NCBI GenBank assembly: GCA_013178005.1
Contig: JABLXL010000014.1
Span: 1 to 64,000 of the forward strand
Reading direction: 5' to 3'
Length of the DNA stretch: 64,000 nucleotides
DNA from: Actinomycetota bacterium
Lineage (GTDB): Bacteria; Actinomycetota; Geothermincolia; Geothermincolales; RBG-13-55-18
The position numbers and the translations under genes are program-made. Numbering within the stretch: the stretch's first letter is position 1; each line of letters begins with the position of its first letter. Below are positions 14,534 to 24,084 of the stretch, in pieces. The notes below the pieces were generated by a model that had not been told where the DNA came from, made no database searches, and worked only from the letters and a program-made list of their open reading frames with translations.

Positions 14534-16990
14534 TCAATCGACGTACCCGCGCCTGCGCATCTCCGCCAGAGCCTTGCGCGCCTCGTTGCGAACGATGGGG
14601 TCCGAGTCTTCCAGATGCGTTCGCAGCAGGTCCGCCACCTCGGCTCCCCCGATCTGGCCCAGGGCGTAGCAGGCGGCCGCCTTGACCCGGGGATGGACTG
14701 ACCTGCGCCGCAGGGCGAAGGTTTTCTTGCGCAACAGGTCGGACAGGGGCGCGACCGCTTTCTCGGGACCCAGGCGGGCCAGGGCCAGGCAGGCGGCCTC
14801 CTCGACCCGCGGGTGCTCCTCCGCCCCGCCGGGGGGCTTTCCCTGCACGATGGAAAGCAGGACCTCCACGGAACGTGGATCGTCGACGGTTCCCAGTCCG
14901 CGCACTGCCTCCCGCCTCACCTCGGGCTCGGCGTCCTCCAGGCACTGCAGGAAATGGGGGAGCAGGCTGGGATCGCCGGGGGAGATCTTGGCCATGGCGC
15001 GCAGCGCATGGGCCTTGACGCTCGGGATAGGATTGCCCAGAACCGACCTCGCCAGGGCGAGGGAGGCGTTCCCTCCCATGAGCTCAAGCAGGCGGAGGAT
15101 CCTCTGGTAGACCTCTTCCCTCACGTTGCTCTCCAGAAGCTCCGCCAGCTCCCCGTACATTTCCTCTCCCATGGAGCGGCATACCTCGGCAAGCTGGGGG
15201 GTGAGGGAGATCTCCTCCTCGCCCTTGATCCTCTCCGTTAACTCCTTGGTGATCAGCGACTTCTCCATGTGGCGCAGCACGCGCGCCGCCAGGACCGCCT
15301 GTGCTTCGTCCTGCCCGAACAGCGAATCCACCAGGGGCCTGCCGACGTCCCAGGGGTTCAAGGCCGATAAGGCCCTCCCAGCCGCTGCCCTTGATCGATC
15401 GTCAACGCCCTCATCCCCGGCCATCGCATCAATCAGGTCGATCGCACGGGCGAAATCCTCCAGGCGCCCCTCGGTGAAGAGATCGTTGGCGATATATCCC
15501 AGGAGCTCGATCAACCTCACCTTCACCTCTGGGTCGCTTTCCCTGACCGCCAGTTCCTGGATCTTCTCCGCCCGCGCCGGGATCTCCGCGCGGTGCCCGC
15601 GTTCCCGGAGATGGAGGTGGAGCTGCTGCAGGAAACCGCAAGCCCGGACGCGGAAATCGCTCCTCTCGCTTTCCAGGTTGCGCGAGATCACGTCGATGAT
15701 CTTGCGGGTAAGGTCCCCTTCGCCAAGGTCCAGCAGCTTCGCCGCCACCCCGATGACCTCTTCGTCCGAGAGCCCTTCGAGGGCGCGCAGTGATCCGGAG
15801 TTCCTGATGTCGCTGACCACCGTGTAAACGCGCATCTCCTTGCCCGCCACGGGGTGGCTCCTGGTCAGCTCAGCGATGAGCCCCGATTCCCGCAGCCGCC
15901 TGGTTATCTCGGGGTGGTAAGAGGGGTCCGCCTCTGTATAGAGGTCGCTGATGATGGCGTTGAGGACGGAGGATATATCCTCGTAATCGGCTGGCTCCAT
16001 GCTCTCGCGCTCGGCCAGCAACCTGCGGTATTTCTCCACCACCTGGTCCGTCAGCTTGAGCACGTTATCCCCCTCGATGGAGGAGACTATCTCCTTGCGC
16101 AAGTCGGGGTCCTTGACCAGCTGAGGGGTCGATTCCGAGAGCACCTCGACCAGTGTCTCGGCTTCAAGGGCCGCGAGGATGTTGACAATCTCCTCGCTCA
16201 GGGTCTGCTTGAGCCCCTCGTCGGAGAGCGTTTCCACCAGCCCGTACATGCGATCGACGGTGTCCCTGATGAGGCGCGCCTTGTCGGGGCCCACATTGCC
16301 TCCCGAGCTTTCGAACCCCATCATGACCGATGCGAAGGCAGCGTTGATCCGCTCCGGATCGGACATGAGCCTGGAGACCTCCTCCGGCGGCACCTCCACG
16401 TCAGGGGCCTTTCCCACCAGGAAACGGACGAAGACCTCGTCCCTGAGCAGGTCCACGGCATCGCCGCCCCGGCTCCCCGGCGTTGCGGGAGCGAGCTCCT
16501 GGTCCTTGCTCAGAGAGACGTAGATCTTCTCGTCCACCTTGATGTGCTCGATGCCCCTCTCGTCGAGCATGGAGGAGAGGCTCCCCTCGAGGGTACGGTC
16601 GGCGCGTTTGCTGCTGAAGACCTCGAGGAAACGGCGCAGCTCCTCCTCCTCGAGGCCCTGCTCAAAGGTGATGCTGCGCGCCTCCCAGAGCGCCAGGTCC
16701 TTGAGGAAGGCCACGGTGTTGGGACGGGACTGGTCCCTCTCATCAAGGGGGTTCTCGTTGATGAGCAGCTTGCCCTCCAGCTCGCAGAAGGTGATGCCTC
16801 CCCAGGCGGACAGCGCGCCCTTGAGGTCATCCAGGGCCCTGGCGACGGACTCCTGCACTATCTCGGAGGTGGGAGGATAGAGATGGAAATTGACCATGGC
16901 GGCGTGAAGTGAGCCCAGGATGGACATCGACTGGGCTGCCAGATCCTGGCCTCCCGCCTGGTTATCGTTTCCATTCATGCCGCCTGGCAT
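14534..16990 (-). CDS. HEAT-repeat protein
   Basis: An 818-residue, mostly helical protein. Residues about 20-150 (LHAAMVNFHLYPPTSEIV ... ELEGKLLINENPL) resemble an N-terminal module often seen before HEAT repeats or HD-GYP domains. From about residue 380 the sequence is HEAT-like, clearest at the end: PEVRREAVRGLGTV, PRVEEAACLALARLG, PRVKAAACYALGQIG, PIVRNEARKALAEM. No catalytic domain, signal peptide or membrane segment. Such proteins are scaffolds; the partner is unknown. ATG at 16990 with GGGGGAGAG six bases upstream. Confidence 0.82.
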   Translation of the reverse strand: MPGGMNGNDNQAGGQDLAAQSMSILGSLHAAMVNFHLYPPTSEIVQESVARALDDLKGALSAWGGITFCELEGKLLINENPLDERDQSRPNTVAFLKDLALWEARSITFEQGLEEEELRRFLEVFSSKRADRTLEGSLSSMLDERGIEHIKVDEKIYVSLSKDQELAPATPGSRGGDAVDLLRDEVFVRFLVGKAPDVEVPPEEVSRLMSDPERINAAFASVMMGFESSGGNVGPDKARLIRDTVDRMYGLVETLSDEGLKQTLSEEIVNILAALEAETLVEVLSESTPQLVKDPDLRKEIVSSIEGDNVLKLTDQVVEKYRRLLAERESMEPADYEDISSVLNAIISDLYTEADPSYHPEITRRLRESGLIAELTRSHPVAGKEMRVYTVVSDIRNSGSLRALEGLSDEEVIGVAAKLLDLGEGDLTRKIIDVISRNLESERSDFRVRACGFLQQLHLHLRERGHRAEIPARAEKIQELAVRESDPEVKVRLIELLGYIANDLFTEGRLEDFARAIDLIDAMAGDEGVDDRSRAAAGRALSALNPWDVGRPLVDSLFGQDEAQAVLAARVLRHMEKSLITKELTERIKGEEEISLTPQLAEVCRSMGEEMYGELAELLESNVREEVYQRILRLLELMGGNASLALARSVLGNPIPSVKAHALRAMAKISPGDPSLLPHFLQCLEDAEPEVRREAVRGLGTVDDPRSVEVLLSIVQGKPPGGAEEHPRVEEAACLALARLGPEKAVAPLSDLLRKKTFALRRRSVHPRVKAAACYALGQIGGAEVADLLRTHLEDSDPIVRNEARKALAEMRRRGYVD

Positions 16991-17095
16991 GGCATCTCTC
17001 CCCCATCTCGATGGCTCATCCCAGATTTCTACACTGTCTATCGGTATCCCTTGCCCGCCGATTTAACCCTCCTCCCGGAGTTAATGGCGGCGGAA

Positions 17096-18316
17096 TCACG
17101 TCGAGACCGGTTTAAGAGCCGTTGCCATCACCGCCATGGCGGCGACCGCCAGTCCGGCGCCAATGAGAAAGGCGGGACGCGACCCTACCGCGCTCCACAG
17201 AAACCCCATGAGCAGGCTCGCCGGCAGCACGGTCACGCTGACGGCGAAATTGTAGATACCGTAGGCACGTCCACGGAGCTCCTCCGGTACCAGGTCGGCC
17301 ACCAAGGCCTTCTGCACTCCCTCGGTCATATAGAAGAACCCGTAGAACACGAAGAGCGTCCATATCCAGGCCGGGCTGTTCAGGAAAGCGAATCCTATAT
17401 AGGCAAGAGCATATATGGCCCAGCCGAAGAGGATGACCTTTTTTCTCCCCAGGCGGTCGGAGAGCATTCCTCCCCTAATGGACACCGCCGCCTTGGTCAC
17501 GTGCAACACCCCCCAGAGAGCCGGGAGCATGGCCAGGTCGAAATTTCCCGCTTGGCGCGCCTTCAAGAGGAGAAACGCATCGCTCGAATTGCCCAGGGTG
17601 AAGAGAAAGACCGCCAGGAGAAGCACCTTGAAACGCCTGTCGAATGGTTCAAGGCTAAGCCGGAGGGGCTCGCTTTCCGACTTGCCCGCTTCGCAAGCCC
17701 CGGCTTCTCCCTCCCTCACCAGGGCTAGTAGGATGGTTATTCCCACCGCTATGGGGAGAAACGCCAGCGTGAAGATCTGCCTGTAACTAAGACTGAAGGC
17801 CGCCATCAGCAGCGATGCCGACGCGGCTCCCAACAGAGCGCCCGTATGGTCCATGGAGCGGTGATATCCGAACGCGCGTCCTCGTTCCCCGGGATGGCAG
17901 GAGTCGGCGATGAGGGCATCTCGGGGCGAGGTCCTGATCCCCTTTCCCACGCGATTGATGAACCACCCCGTGAGCGCCTGCCAGGGCGCGTTTACCAGTG
18001 CCAGCGAGCCACGCGCGAGCGCGGAGACGGAATATCCTCCCGCCACCAGCGCCTTCCTGCGCTTCAAGCGGTCGGACAACCAGCCGGAAAAGAGGTTGAG
18101 AAGGCTGGCAACGGAATCGGCGAGTCCCTCCACCAAGCCCAGGAACCAGGCGCCGGCGCCCAGGAACTCGGTTAGAAAGGTGGGGAACAGCGGGTACACC
18201 ATCTCGCTGGACAGGTCGTTGAAAAAGCTAACCACGCCGAGGGCGAACACGTTGCGGGAAAGCCCGAAGGGGCTCCCTTGATTCGGCCTCGTCAGGCGCG
18301 AGCTTCGTTTGTCCAA
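17096..18316 (-). CDS. MFS transporter
   Basis: A 406-residue major facilitator with about 12 hydrophobic segments. The early loop GWLSDRLKRRKALVAGGY is the conserved MFS motif A (G-x-L-x-D-R-x-G-R-K/R-K-type), with a second-half equivalent GGMLSDRLGRKKVILFG. It resembles the group of drug or sugar-like exporters that includes tetracycline and fosmidomycin-type porters; the substrate is unknown. A TTG at 18316 with GGAGG four bases upstream is preferred; the frame extends to 18349. Confidence 0.85.
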   Translation of the reverse strand: MDKRSSRLTRPNQGSPFGLSRNVFALGVVSFFNDLSSEMVYPLFPTFLTEFLGAGAWFLGLVEGLADSVASLLNLFSGWLSDRLKRRKALVAGGYSVSALARGSLALVNAPWQALTGWFINRVGKGIRTSPRDALIADSCHPGERGRAFGYHRSMDHTGALLGAASASLLMAAFSLSYRQIFTLAFLPIAVGITILLALVREGEAGACEAGKSESEPLRLSLEPFDRRFKVLLLAVFLFTLGNSSDAFLLLKARQAGNFDLAMLPALWGVLHVTKAAVSIRGGMLSDRLGRKKVILFGWAIYALAYIGFAFLNSPAWIWTLFVFYGFFYMTEGVQKALVADLVPEELRGRAYGIYNFAVSVTVLPASLLMGFLWSAVGSRPAFLIGAGLAVAAMAVMATALKPVST

Positions 18317-18426
18317 CTTTCCTCCGCATCCTGGCTCACCGGTTCCCACGACCTTTCGATCGGGTACGGATATCGTATTATGGTGTCTGGGAATCCGCCA
18401 GCGAGGATTTTCGGGAAGGAAACATC

Positions 18427-19248
18427 GTGGAGGAGATAAACGTAGGCGGGACCAGGATAGCGTACGAGGCGCGGGGGAAGGGCGACCCGGTGATTCTCCT
18501 GCATGGCTGGAACGCCACCAGCAAGCAGTGGCTGCTCAACCTCAAGGCCCTCGCCCAGGGACGTCGCGTCATCGCCCCGGATCTTCCAGGCCACGGGGAC
18601 TCCCAGGAAGGCGGTTTCGCCTTCGACCTGGATGGGATGGCGGAGTTCCTGGATTCGTTCAGGAAGGCCTTGAGACTCTCAAACTTCGACCTTGTCGGCC
18701 ACTCCCTTGGGGGATGCATATCGTTGCGTTACGCCGCCAGGCGCCCCTCCGCGGTCCGGCGGCTGGTGCTCGTGTCCACCCCCACGCACAGCGCGGGAAT
18801 CGGGATCAGGGCTTACCTACCCGGCCTGCCAAGACTCGTCTCCGCCGGCTACCGTTTTCGCAGCGAGGCCGTCCTGAAATGGATGTTCTACCGCGGGCTA
18901 TACAGACCCGAGCGCCAGGACCTCGACTTCGTCCGCGCCAACGCGAAAGCCTCCATGAAGACGACCCTCGCCGCCCTCGCCGCCACGGCGGGGATAGTGA
19001 GAAAGCTCGACCTTTCGCAAGATCTGCGTGCCGTCGAAGTCCCCACCCTCATCGTCTTCGGTGACAAAGACAGGAGCGTTAACCCCAAGGAGGCCCTGCG
19101 GCAGAAGGAGGCGCTTCCCAATCCCTACCTGGCCATGATAACCGGAAGCGGACACTGTCCGCACTGCGAGCGACCCGAGCTCTTCAACGCCATAGTTACG
19201 GAGTTCCTGGAGCAAGGGGCGCCGCAGGATGCCGCGACGAGAAGGTGA
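18427..19248 (+). CDS. Alpha/beta hydrolase
   Basis: A 273-residue alpha/beta-fold hydrolase with a complete catalytic triad: Ser93 in LVGHSLGGC, Asp in VFGDKDRSVN, and His in GSGHCPHCERPE. The oxyanion HGWNA motif is near residue 26. The family includes esterases, lipases and haloperoxidase-like enzymes; the substrate cannot be told. GTG start at 18427 has GGAAGGA seven bases upstream. It is divergent from the MFS gene, with a short promoter interval containing TATTAT near 18375. Confidence 0.88.
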   Translation: MEEINVGGTRIAYEARGKGDPVILLHGWNATSKQWLLNLKALAQGRRVIAPDLPGHGDSQEGGFAFDLDGMAEFLDSFRKALRLSNFDLVGHSLGGCISLRYAARRPSAVRRLVLVSTPTHSAGIGIRAYLPGLPRLVSAGYRFRSEAVLKWMFYRGLYRPERQDLDFVRANAKASMKTTLAALAATAGIVRKLDLSQDLRAVEVPTLIVFGDKDRSVNPKEALRQKEALPNPYLAMITGSGHCPHCERPELFNAIVTEFLEQGAPQDAATRR

Positions 19249-19406
19249 GGTGGTCAAGTCTTCGATCACCCGAGGCAATCAGATGCGGAGGCAGCATGTG
19301 TTATCGTTCGCCCTCCGCCTATCGATCCCCACGCGCTCACGCCAGATGGAGCTCAGCGCATGAGCCAACTGGCAATAAAAGGCAGGGTGCCTTTCAAGAT
19401 CACTTC

Positions 19407-20624
19407 TCAGGCTTTGCTTTCCTCCATGGGATGGAAGGGGTTGAGAAAATCGGTGAACACGGACTCGCAGGGGTGGCCGTAGGTCACCAGCATGCGTTTC
19501 CTGGCCGGCAGCATGATAATGGAACAGGTGGTGGTGAAATAGGGACCGTGTCGGCAGATGGTGTTGTTGTCTCCCCGACCGCTCTCTCCGTGATCGCAGA
19601 ACACGTCGAGGAGCTCCCGCATGCTCACCGTCTCCTTGGTCCCGAGCAATTGCTCAGCCCTCTCGTAGCGCAGCTCGCTCGACTCGTGAACGCGTATGCC
19701 TCGCATCGCCCGCACGTTCCTGCTGGTGTAATAGGCGTTGCGCGGGATATCGTATGAGGCCATGTCGCGGCACAGGTAGTGGTTGGCGTTGATGAGCAAT
19801 CCGTTATCCGGCTCTCTCACCCCGCTGAAATTGGAGGAAAGCTCCACGGTAGCCATGTCTCCCGTGGCGTCCGCCACCATGAGGATCGCCCCCCCGGAGC
19901 GCTTTCCTTCGCAGAGGAAATCCACCGCCTCCCGGGTAGAGGAGCACCTCTCCAACGCTTCCTGTACCAAAAGGGATACGGGCACGTTGACCTTCGGCAA
20001 ATCGGTGCCGTGCCCGTAGTTGTAGCTGATGCACAGGCCGTGCTCGTTCATGCCGTCGTGGCAGCCCGCCAAAGGGGCCACGGTCACGCACAGCGTCGAG
20101 GCGACCGAGGGTGAAGAGCACAGACGCGTTACATAATAGGGTCGGAAGAACTCCGGGTAATCGAAGTTCTTTATCAGCATCGGCTCGCCCAGGGCACTTC
20201 GCTCCGGATCCACCCCCGCCGCGGTACAGGCGCCGAGACGGTAGTTTATCCTCGCCATGGCCAGTTCCGCCGCAAGAGCAAGGAAAAGGTAGGAGATGTC
20301 CGCGTCCGCTCCCCTTGCGATGCCCTCCATGCGGTCTTTCTGGTTGGGATAGTTCTCCGAGAGGTCATCGAGCATCTCGTTCATCGCCCGCTTCGCCGCC
20401 AGGTTTATGTAAGCTTTCATTGGAACCAGGGGAGGTTTCTCCACCTGCAGCGCCTCGATCCCGGAAAGGCTGGAGATGAGGTGCCTGATCGCCTCGCTCA
20501 TCTGCAGGCCCTGCTGGTATCCCAGTTCGTAATGATCGCCCTGGAGATCGAAGAGGCGCACCTGCCTTTTTCCGAAGTCGGCGTCATCGCCTATGGTGGT
20601 GCCGAATTCCAGCGGTTCAAGCAT
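19407..20624 (-). CDS. C45-family Ntn hydrolase
   Basis: A 405-residue protein of the acyl-coenzyme A:6-aminopenicillanate acyltransferase-like (C45) family. The likely N-terminal nucleophile after autoprocessing is Cys133 in GACTAAGVD. It is followed by the family segments MLIKNFDYPEFF, DGMNEHGLCISYNYG and LINANHYLC. Members hydrolyse or transfer amide-bound acyl groups; substrates vary widely. ATG at 20624 is strongly supported by GGAGGAGG upstream; the frame runs further, but that part overlaps the divergent ADP-ribosylglycohydrolase gene. Confidence 0.85.
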   Translation of the reverse strand: MLEPLEFGTTIGDDADFGKRQVRLFDLQGDHYELGYQQGLQMSEAIRHLISSLSGIEALQVEKPPLVPMKAYINLAAKRAMNEMLDDLSENYPNQKDRMEGIARGADADISYLFLALAAELAMARINYRLGACTAAGVDPERSALGEPMLIKNFDYPEFFRPYYVTRLCSSPSVASTLCVTVAPLAGCHDGMNEHGLCISYNYGHGTDLPKVNVPVSLLVQEALERCSSTREAVDFLCEGKRSGGAILMVADATGDMATVELSSNFSGVREPDNGLLINANHYLCRDMASYDIPRNAYYTSRNVRAMRGIRVHESSELRYERAEQLLGTKETVSMRELLDVFCDHGESGRGDNNTICRHGPYFTTTCSIIMLPARKRMLVTYGHPCESVFTDFLNPFHPMEESKA

Positions 20625-20716
20625 CACGGACCTCCTCCGCCCGTCTTGCCGTAACCCCCGAATATAATAACCTAATAACCAGGTAACAGCGAGAGGCGGG
20701 GAACAGGTGGGGAGTG

Positions 20717-21670
20717 ATGGAGATGCCGGAAAAGAAAGGTCCGGTCCTGGAGAGGTTCCAGGGATGTATGCTCGGCCTTGCGGTGGGCGACGCCCTGGGC
20801 ATGCCCCTGGAGGGGATGCGCGCCTCGGAGATAAGGAAGCGCTTCGGGCGGGTGAGGGATTTCCTCGATGCCCCCTGGAGGATGCTGGCGGCCGGGCAGT
20901 GGACGGACGACACCAAAATGGCTCTCTGCCAGGCACGCAGCATCGCGGCCAGGGGTATATTCGACCCCGAGGACACGGCGCGAGAGTTCCTGGCCTGGTA
21001 TGAATCACGGGACTGGAGGGGCATCGGCGGAGCCACCTACGAATCCATGCGGCGACTGCAGGAGGGCGCCCTCGCGTCGGAAAGCGGCATGAGGGGAGAG
21101 ATGGCGGCAGGCAACGGCGCGGCCATGCGCATAGCTCCCCTGGGCCTCCTGGACTGCCTGGACCTGGAGAGGTTGCGCGCCGACGTCGAGGCCTCAGCCC
21201 GCATCACCCACGACAACAACGAGGCGGTGGCGGGAAGCCTTGCTGTCGCGTACGCGGTGGCCAGGGCGGCGCGCGGCGACCTCGAACCGTCAACCCTTAT
21301 CGCCGACGCCATCTCTTTCATCGGGCCATCGAAGGTGGCGGAGCGGCTGGAAATGGGACAGCGGTTCCTCGATCAGGATATGGATGCTGGGGAAGCCCTG
21401 GCGCGCCTCGGCACCGGGGGCTACGTGGTGGAGACCGTCGCAAGCGCCCTCTACTCTTTCCTGCGCACGCCCCGGGACTTCGAGGAAACCCTCACCCTGG
21501 CGGTAGGGGGAGGCCTGGACGCGGACACCACCGGGGCCATCGCGGGTGCGATCAGCGGCGCTTACAACGGGCTTTACTACATCCCGGAGAGGTGGCGCGA
21601 AGGCGTCGAGGCCGCCGGTGAGATCCTGGAACTTGCCGAGCGCGTCTTCGCGCTGGTAAAGGCGAGGTAG
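20717..21670 (+). CDS. ADP-ribosylglycohydrolase family protein
   Basis: A 317-residue protein of the DraG/ARH family, which removes ADP-ribose from protein side chains or related substrates using two Mg2+ ions. Metal-binding motifs are present: GDALGMPLEG near the N-terminus, WTDDTKMAL near residue 60, and DADTTGAIAGAISGAYNG near residue 275. No ADP-ribosyltransferase lies nearby, so the target is unknown. GTG (20714) and ATG (20717) starts are both possible behind GGTGGGGAG. Divergent from the C45 gene. Confidence 0.88.
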   Translation: MEMPEKKGPVLERFQGCMLGLAVGDALGMPLEGMRASEIRKRFGRVRDFLDAPWRMLAAGQWTDDTKMALCQARSIAARGIFDPEDTAREFLAWYESRDWRGIGGATYESMRRLQEGALASESGMRGEMAAGNGAAMRIAPLGLLDCLDLERLRADVEASARITHDNNEAVAGSLAVAYAVARAARGDLEPSTLIADAISFIGPSKVAERLEMGQRFLDQDMDAGEALARLGTGGYVVETVASALYSFLRTPRDFEETLTLAVGGGLDADTTGAIAGAISGAYNGLYYIPERWREGVEAAGEILELAERVFALVKAR

Positions 21671-21750
21671 GGTTCTCCGCGGGCAAGAACGGGGGCCGAT
21701 GGGGTCATTACTTTATAACCGATGTTAGGATCTCCACGGGCGAGAAAGGG
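21667..21750. repeat. Imperfect repeat after the ADP-ribosylglycohydrolase gene
   Basis: Positions 21667-21693 and 21724-21750 match at 21 of 27 bases (shared core TCTCC.CGGGC.AGAA.GGG). The first copy begins at the stop codon of the gene. It looks like an older, decayed example of the gene-end duplications seen elsewhere in the window. Confidence 0.45.
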
Positions 21751-21869
21751 ACGGGACAGCGGGAAAAGGCGGGCGCGCCGGCGAATCCGGAACCTGTTTC
21801 GAGGCTTCCTTTCAGGGAAAAAATATATATGAAGGATCAATACGAGGATGAGTGGAAAAGGGGGACATC

Positions 21870-22010
21870 ATGGAGACGCCCGAGATCGAGTTCATGCTCT
21901 ACTTGCTCACACGCTACATCAAGACCAACGGCATCGACGCCCAGAAGGTGACGGTGGCGGAGTTGATGGAGAACATCAACGTGAACCTCACGCCCATCGG
22001 CGGAGGATGA
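21870..22010 (+). CDS. 46-residue small protein ending in GGG
   Basis: Unrecognised small acidic protein. It starts METPEIEFMLYLLTRYIKTN, has a helical middle, and ends NLTPIGGG and TGA. GGGGG lies six bases before the ATG, a good ribosome binding site. Codon usage matches neighbouring genes. Just downstream the last nine codons are repeated and extended to NLTPIGGGWHGG. The glycine-rich end invites comparison with processed or conjugated peptides, but there is no neighbouring maturase, and that idea is speculation. It lies between the ADP-ribosylglycohydrolase gene and the CoA-transferase gene. Confidence 0.6.
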   Translation: METPEIEFMLYLLTRYIKTNGIDAQKVTVAELMENINVNLTPIGGG

Positions 22011-22083
22011 TGCCCAGGCCCAATGAAAGACCCCGGCAATGCGGCGTACCCATGCTGAACCTCACGCCCATCGGCGGAGGATG
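21982..22083. repeat. 28-bp direct repeat at the 46-residue gene end
   Basis: Positions 21982-22009 and 22056-22083 are identical over 28 bases. The first copy runs into TGA, the second into codons for WHGG and a TAA at 22094-22096. Confidence 0.93.
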
Positions 22084-22096
22084 GCACGGAGGCTAA
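22052..22096 (+). pseudogene. Duplicate tail of the 46-residue protein with extension
   Basis: A 14-codon frame, MLNLTPIGGGWHGG. Nine codons repeat the end of the gene at 21870-22010, followed by four new codons and TAA. No ribosome binding site is seen before its ATG. It is a gene-end copy rather than an independent gene. Confidence 0.5.
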
Positions 22097-22199
22097 CCGG
22101 GGCTTTTCTCTTTCGGCTTAAGAAAGCGAGGATTTTTCCCCACCCGACTTAATCGATGATACGGCGAGCGGCCGGCGTTTTCCTCTTTCAGCCCGCCCG

Positions 22200-23978
22200 T
22201 CACCCCTCCTCGAGGAAATACCGGCGGGGGTCGAATATCCTCACGTCGTAGAGTTCGTCCAGGGTGGGTTCATCGACCACGCGCAGCTCGCGCGCCACCT
22301 CAAGCTCCCAGCCGCAAGCGGAGCGTATGGCCTCCACCGCCTCGCGACTACTGGGCGCGACTTTGGGGAAATACGCCGTGAGCTGGAAGCGGTCTCCCCC
22401 GGCGGGCTTCTCGAAGACCCCCATGGTGGTGACCAGGGTGCGCACCCTTTCTCCCGGGGCGGTCACGTAGGAGACGCGTTCCGGCGTGCGCAGCGTGTCC
22501 TGGCTCACCGTCACCAGCACCTCCCTCGCTCCCAGGGCCACGTCGCAGGCTCCGCCGGAACCAACGAGAAAGAGGCCGTACTCCGGCACCTTGGTGGAAT
22601 TGAGGTTCCCGTAAGGATCGACCTGTCCCGCGCCCAGAGCGCCGATGGCGCAGCTGCTTTTCGCCCCCACCATGGAGCCGAGCACGGTGATGATGTCCGT
22701 CAGCATGGTGCAGGTGGGTATGTTGCGGAAGTTGAAGATGAAGGGGTCGCCCGGGCGCGGCGCGTAGCCGAAGAAACCCACCTCCGCCATTAGGTCCACG
22801 TCATAGCCCTCGCGGCGAAGGTCGTACCACGCCTTCCAGGCCGCCAGGTTGGAGGCCCCGATGCCCGCCAGGATGGCGCGGTAACCCTCCTTCCTGATCT
22901 TGTCTCTCAGCAGGCGCGCCGCCTCCACGACCATGAGCTCGGCCGCGGTGTACGAGGGTGAGGCGTTCATGTGGGGCGTCCGGGAGGCCAGCTCCGACTT
23001 CCAGGAATCCGAGGCCGCCCTCCCCTTCAGGTGCCAGATCCTCTCGTATCCGAGTTTTCTCAGGTACTCATCGTGGTCTTCGACGCCCAGGACCCACTCC
23101 CTCACCCACTCCTCCAATTTTTCTTCGTCTCCGCATGCCTCCCTGAGCTCGAGCATGAATTCCTCGTCCTCGGCATAGGCCTCGAAATCCTTGATCCCCT
23201 GGTTGGAGGCGCCCGAGGGATGCACTCCCATGGGCGCACGGCACACCGCCTTCACCAGGTATCCGGGTATCTTGACGAAATGCGAGTGGCGGCGCAGGAA
23301 CGAGGTGGGCACGACCTCCTCCACGGTGACCAGAACCCCCTCCCTCGCCGCGAAGGCCGCGTACACGTTCTCGGCGTAGGGGGGCGTGAGGAGGACGTTC
23401 CCGGCCGCGTCCGCCGCCCAGGCGTGAAACAGGGTGAGGTCGGGACGCAGCGCCCTCACCATCCCCACCGCTCCCCCGGGCATATCAACCAGCCTGAAGT
23501 CCTCGGCGTTCTCCTCCTGCATGGTGCTCCCTTTCAGGGAATGGGTGGGCATCCACTCCACTCCCATGGCCCCCGCCAGGAGGCGCTGGGGCAAGGTGAG
23601 CACGGTCCAGTTCTCTATCTCCACCCGTCCCCTCCGGAAGGCCTCCTGGTATACGCGATTAGGGCCCGGAAAGGGGTAGGAATCGCCGCAGAAGGTGGTG
23701 ATAAGCTTGCGCGCCAGGCCGCCCTGCACGAACAAAACCATGTTGGCAATAAATCCCAGGGAAGACACGGTGAAGCGCGGATCCTTTCCCCAGAACTGGC
23801 GGCAGATCTCGTAGACCGCGGCGTTGGGACGCATGTAGGCGTGGCCGATATGCAGGTGCATTCCGGGACGGATCAGGGAGGATACGGCCTCCTTGAGGCC
23901 CATGACCTTGTTACCGGAAGGCTCCTTCGCGGCCAGCTCTACCTTGTCCGCCACCCGCTCCTCGAATGAGCTGAACAT
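22200..23978 (-). CDS. Fused-subunit CoA-transferase (family I)
   Basis: A 592-residue protein that joins the two halves of a family I CoA-transferase (3-oxoacid/glutaconate type), normally separate A and B subunits. It transfers CoA between carboxylic acids. The first half contains GMHLHIGHAYMRPNA, the second GASNLAAWKAWYDLRREGYDVDLMAEVGFFGYAP, where the Glu of AEVGF occupies the usual position of the catalytic glutamate. SSCAIGALGAGQVDPYGNLNSTK is typical of the second domain. ATG at 23978 behind GAGGTGG. The divergent OYE/FadH-type gene suggests a shared role in acyl-CoA or fatty acid metabolism. Confidence 0.85.
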   Translation of the reverse strand: MFSSFEERVADKVELAAKEPSGNKVMGLKEAVSSLIRPGMHLHIGHAYMRPNAAVYEICRQFWGKDPRFTVSSLGFIANMVLFVQGGLARKLITTFCGDSYPFPGPNRVYQEAFRRGRVEIENWTVLTLPQRLLAGAMGVEWMPTHSLKGSTMQEENAEDFRLVDMPGGAVGMVRALRPDLTLFHAWAADAAGNVLLTPPYAENVYAAFAAREGVLVTVEEVVPTSFLRRHSHFVKIPGYLVKAVCRAPMGVHPSGASNQGIKDFEAYAEDEEFMLELREACGDEEKLEEWVREWVLGVEDHDEYLRKLGYERIWHLKGRAASDSWKSELASRTPHMNASPSYTAAELMVVEAARLLRDKIRKEGYRAILAGIGASNLAAWKAWYDLRREGYDVDLMAEVGFFGYAPRPGDPFIFNFRNIPTCTMLTDIITVLGSMVGAKSSCAIGALGAGQVDPYGNLNSTKVPEYGLFLVGSGGACDVALGAREVLVTVSQDTLRTPERVSYVTAPGERVRTLVTTMGVFEKPAGGDRFQLTAYFPKVAPSSREAVEAIRSACGWELEVARELRVVDEPTLDELYDVRIFDPRRYFLEEG

Positions 23979-24027
23979 GGGTAACCACCTCGTGTTTTAG
24001 CTGCGCCGGGGACGCCGGAATTTCTGC

Positions 24028-24033
24028 TATACT
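24028..24033 (+). promoter_or_regulatory. Possible -10 of the OYE/FadH-type gene
   Basis: TATACT lies about 52 bases upstream of the coding region on the correct strand. No strong -35 is visible, so this is tentative. Confidence 0.3.
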
Positions 24034-24084
24034 ATATCACATTGCGCGCCCCGGATATGCCGGAAACAACCGGCGAAAGTAGAC

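Noticed and set aside
14534-16990. Internal DNA repeats in the HEAT gene as another duplication
   Set aside because: The repetition is at protein level and typical of HEAT repeats; no long identical DNA blocks were seen.
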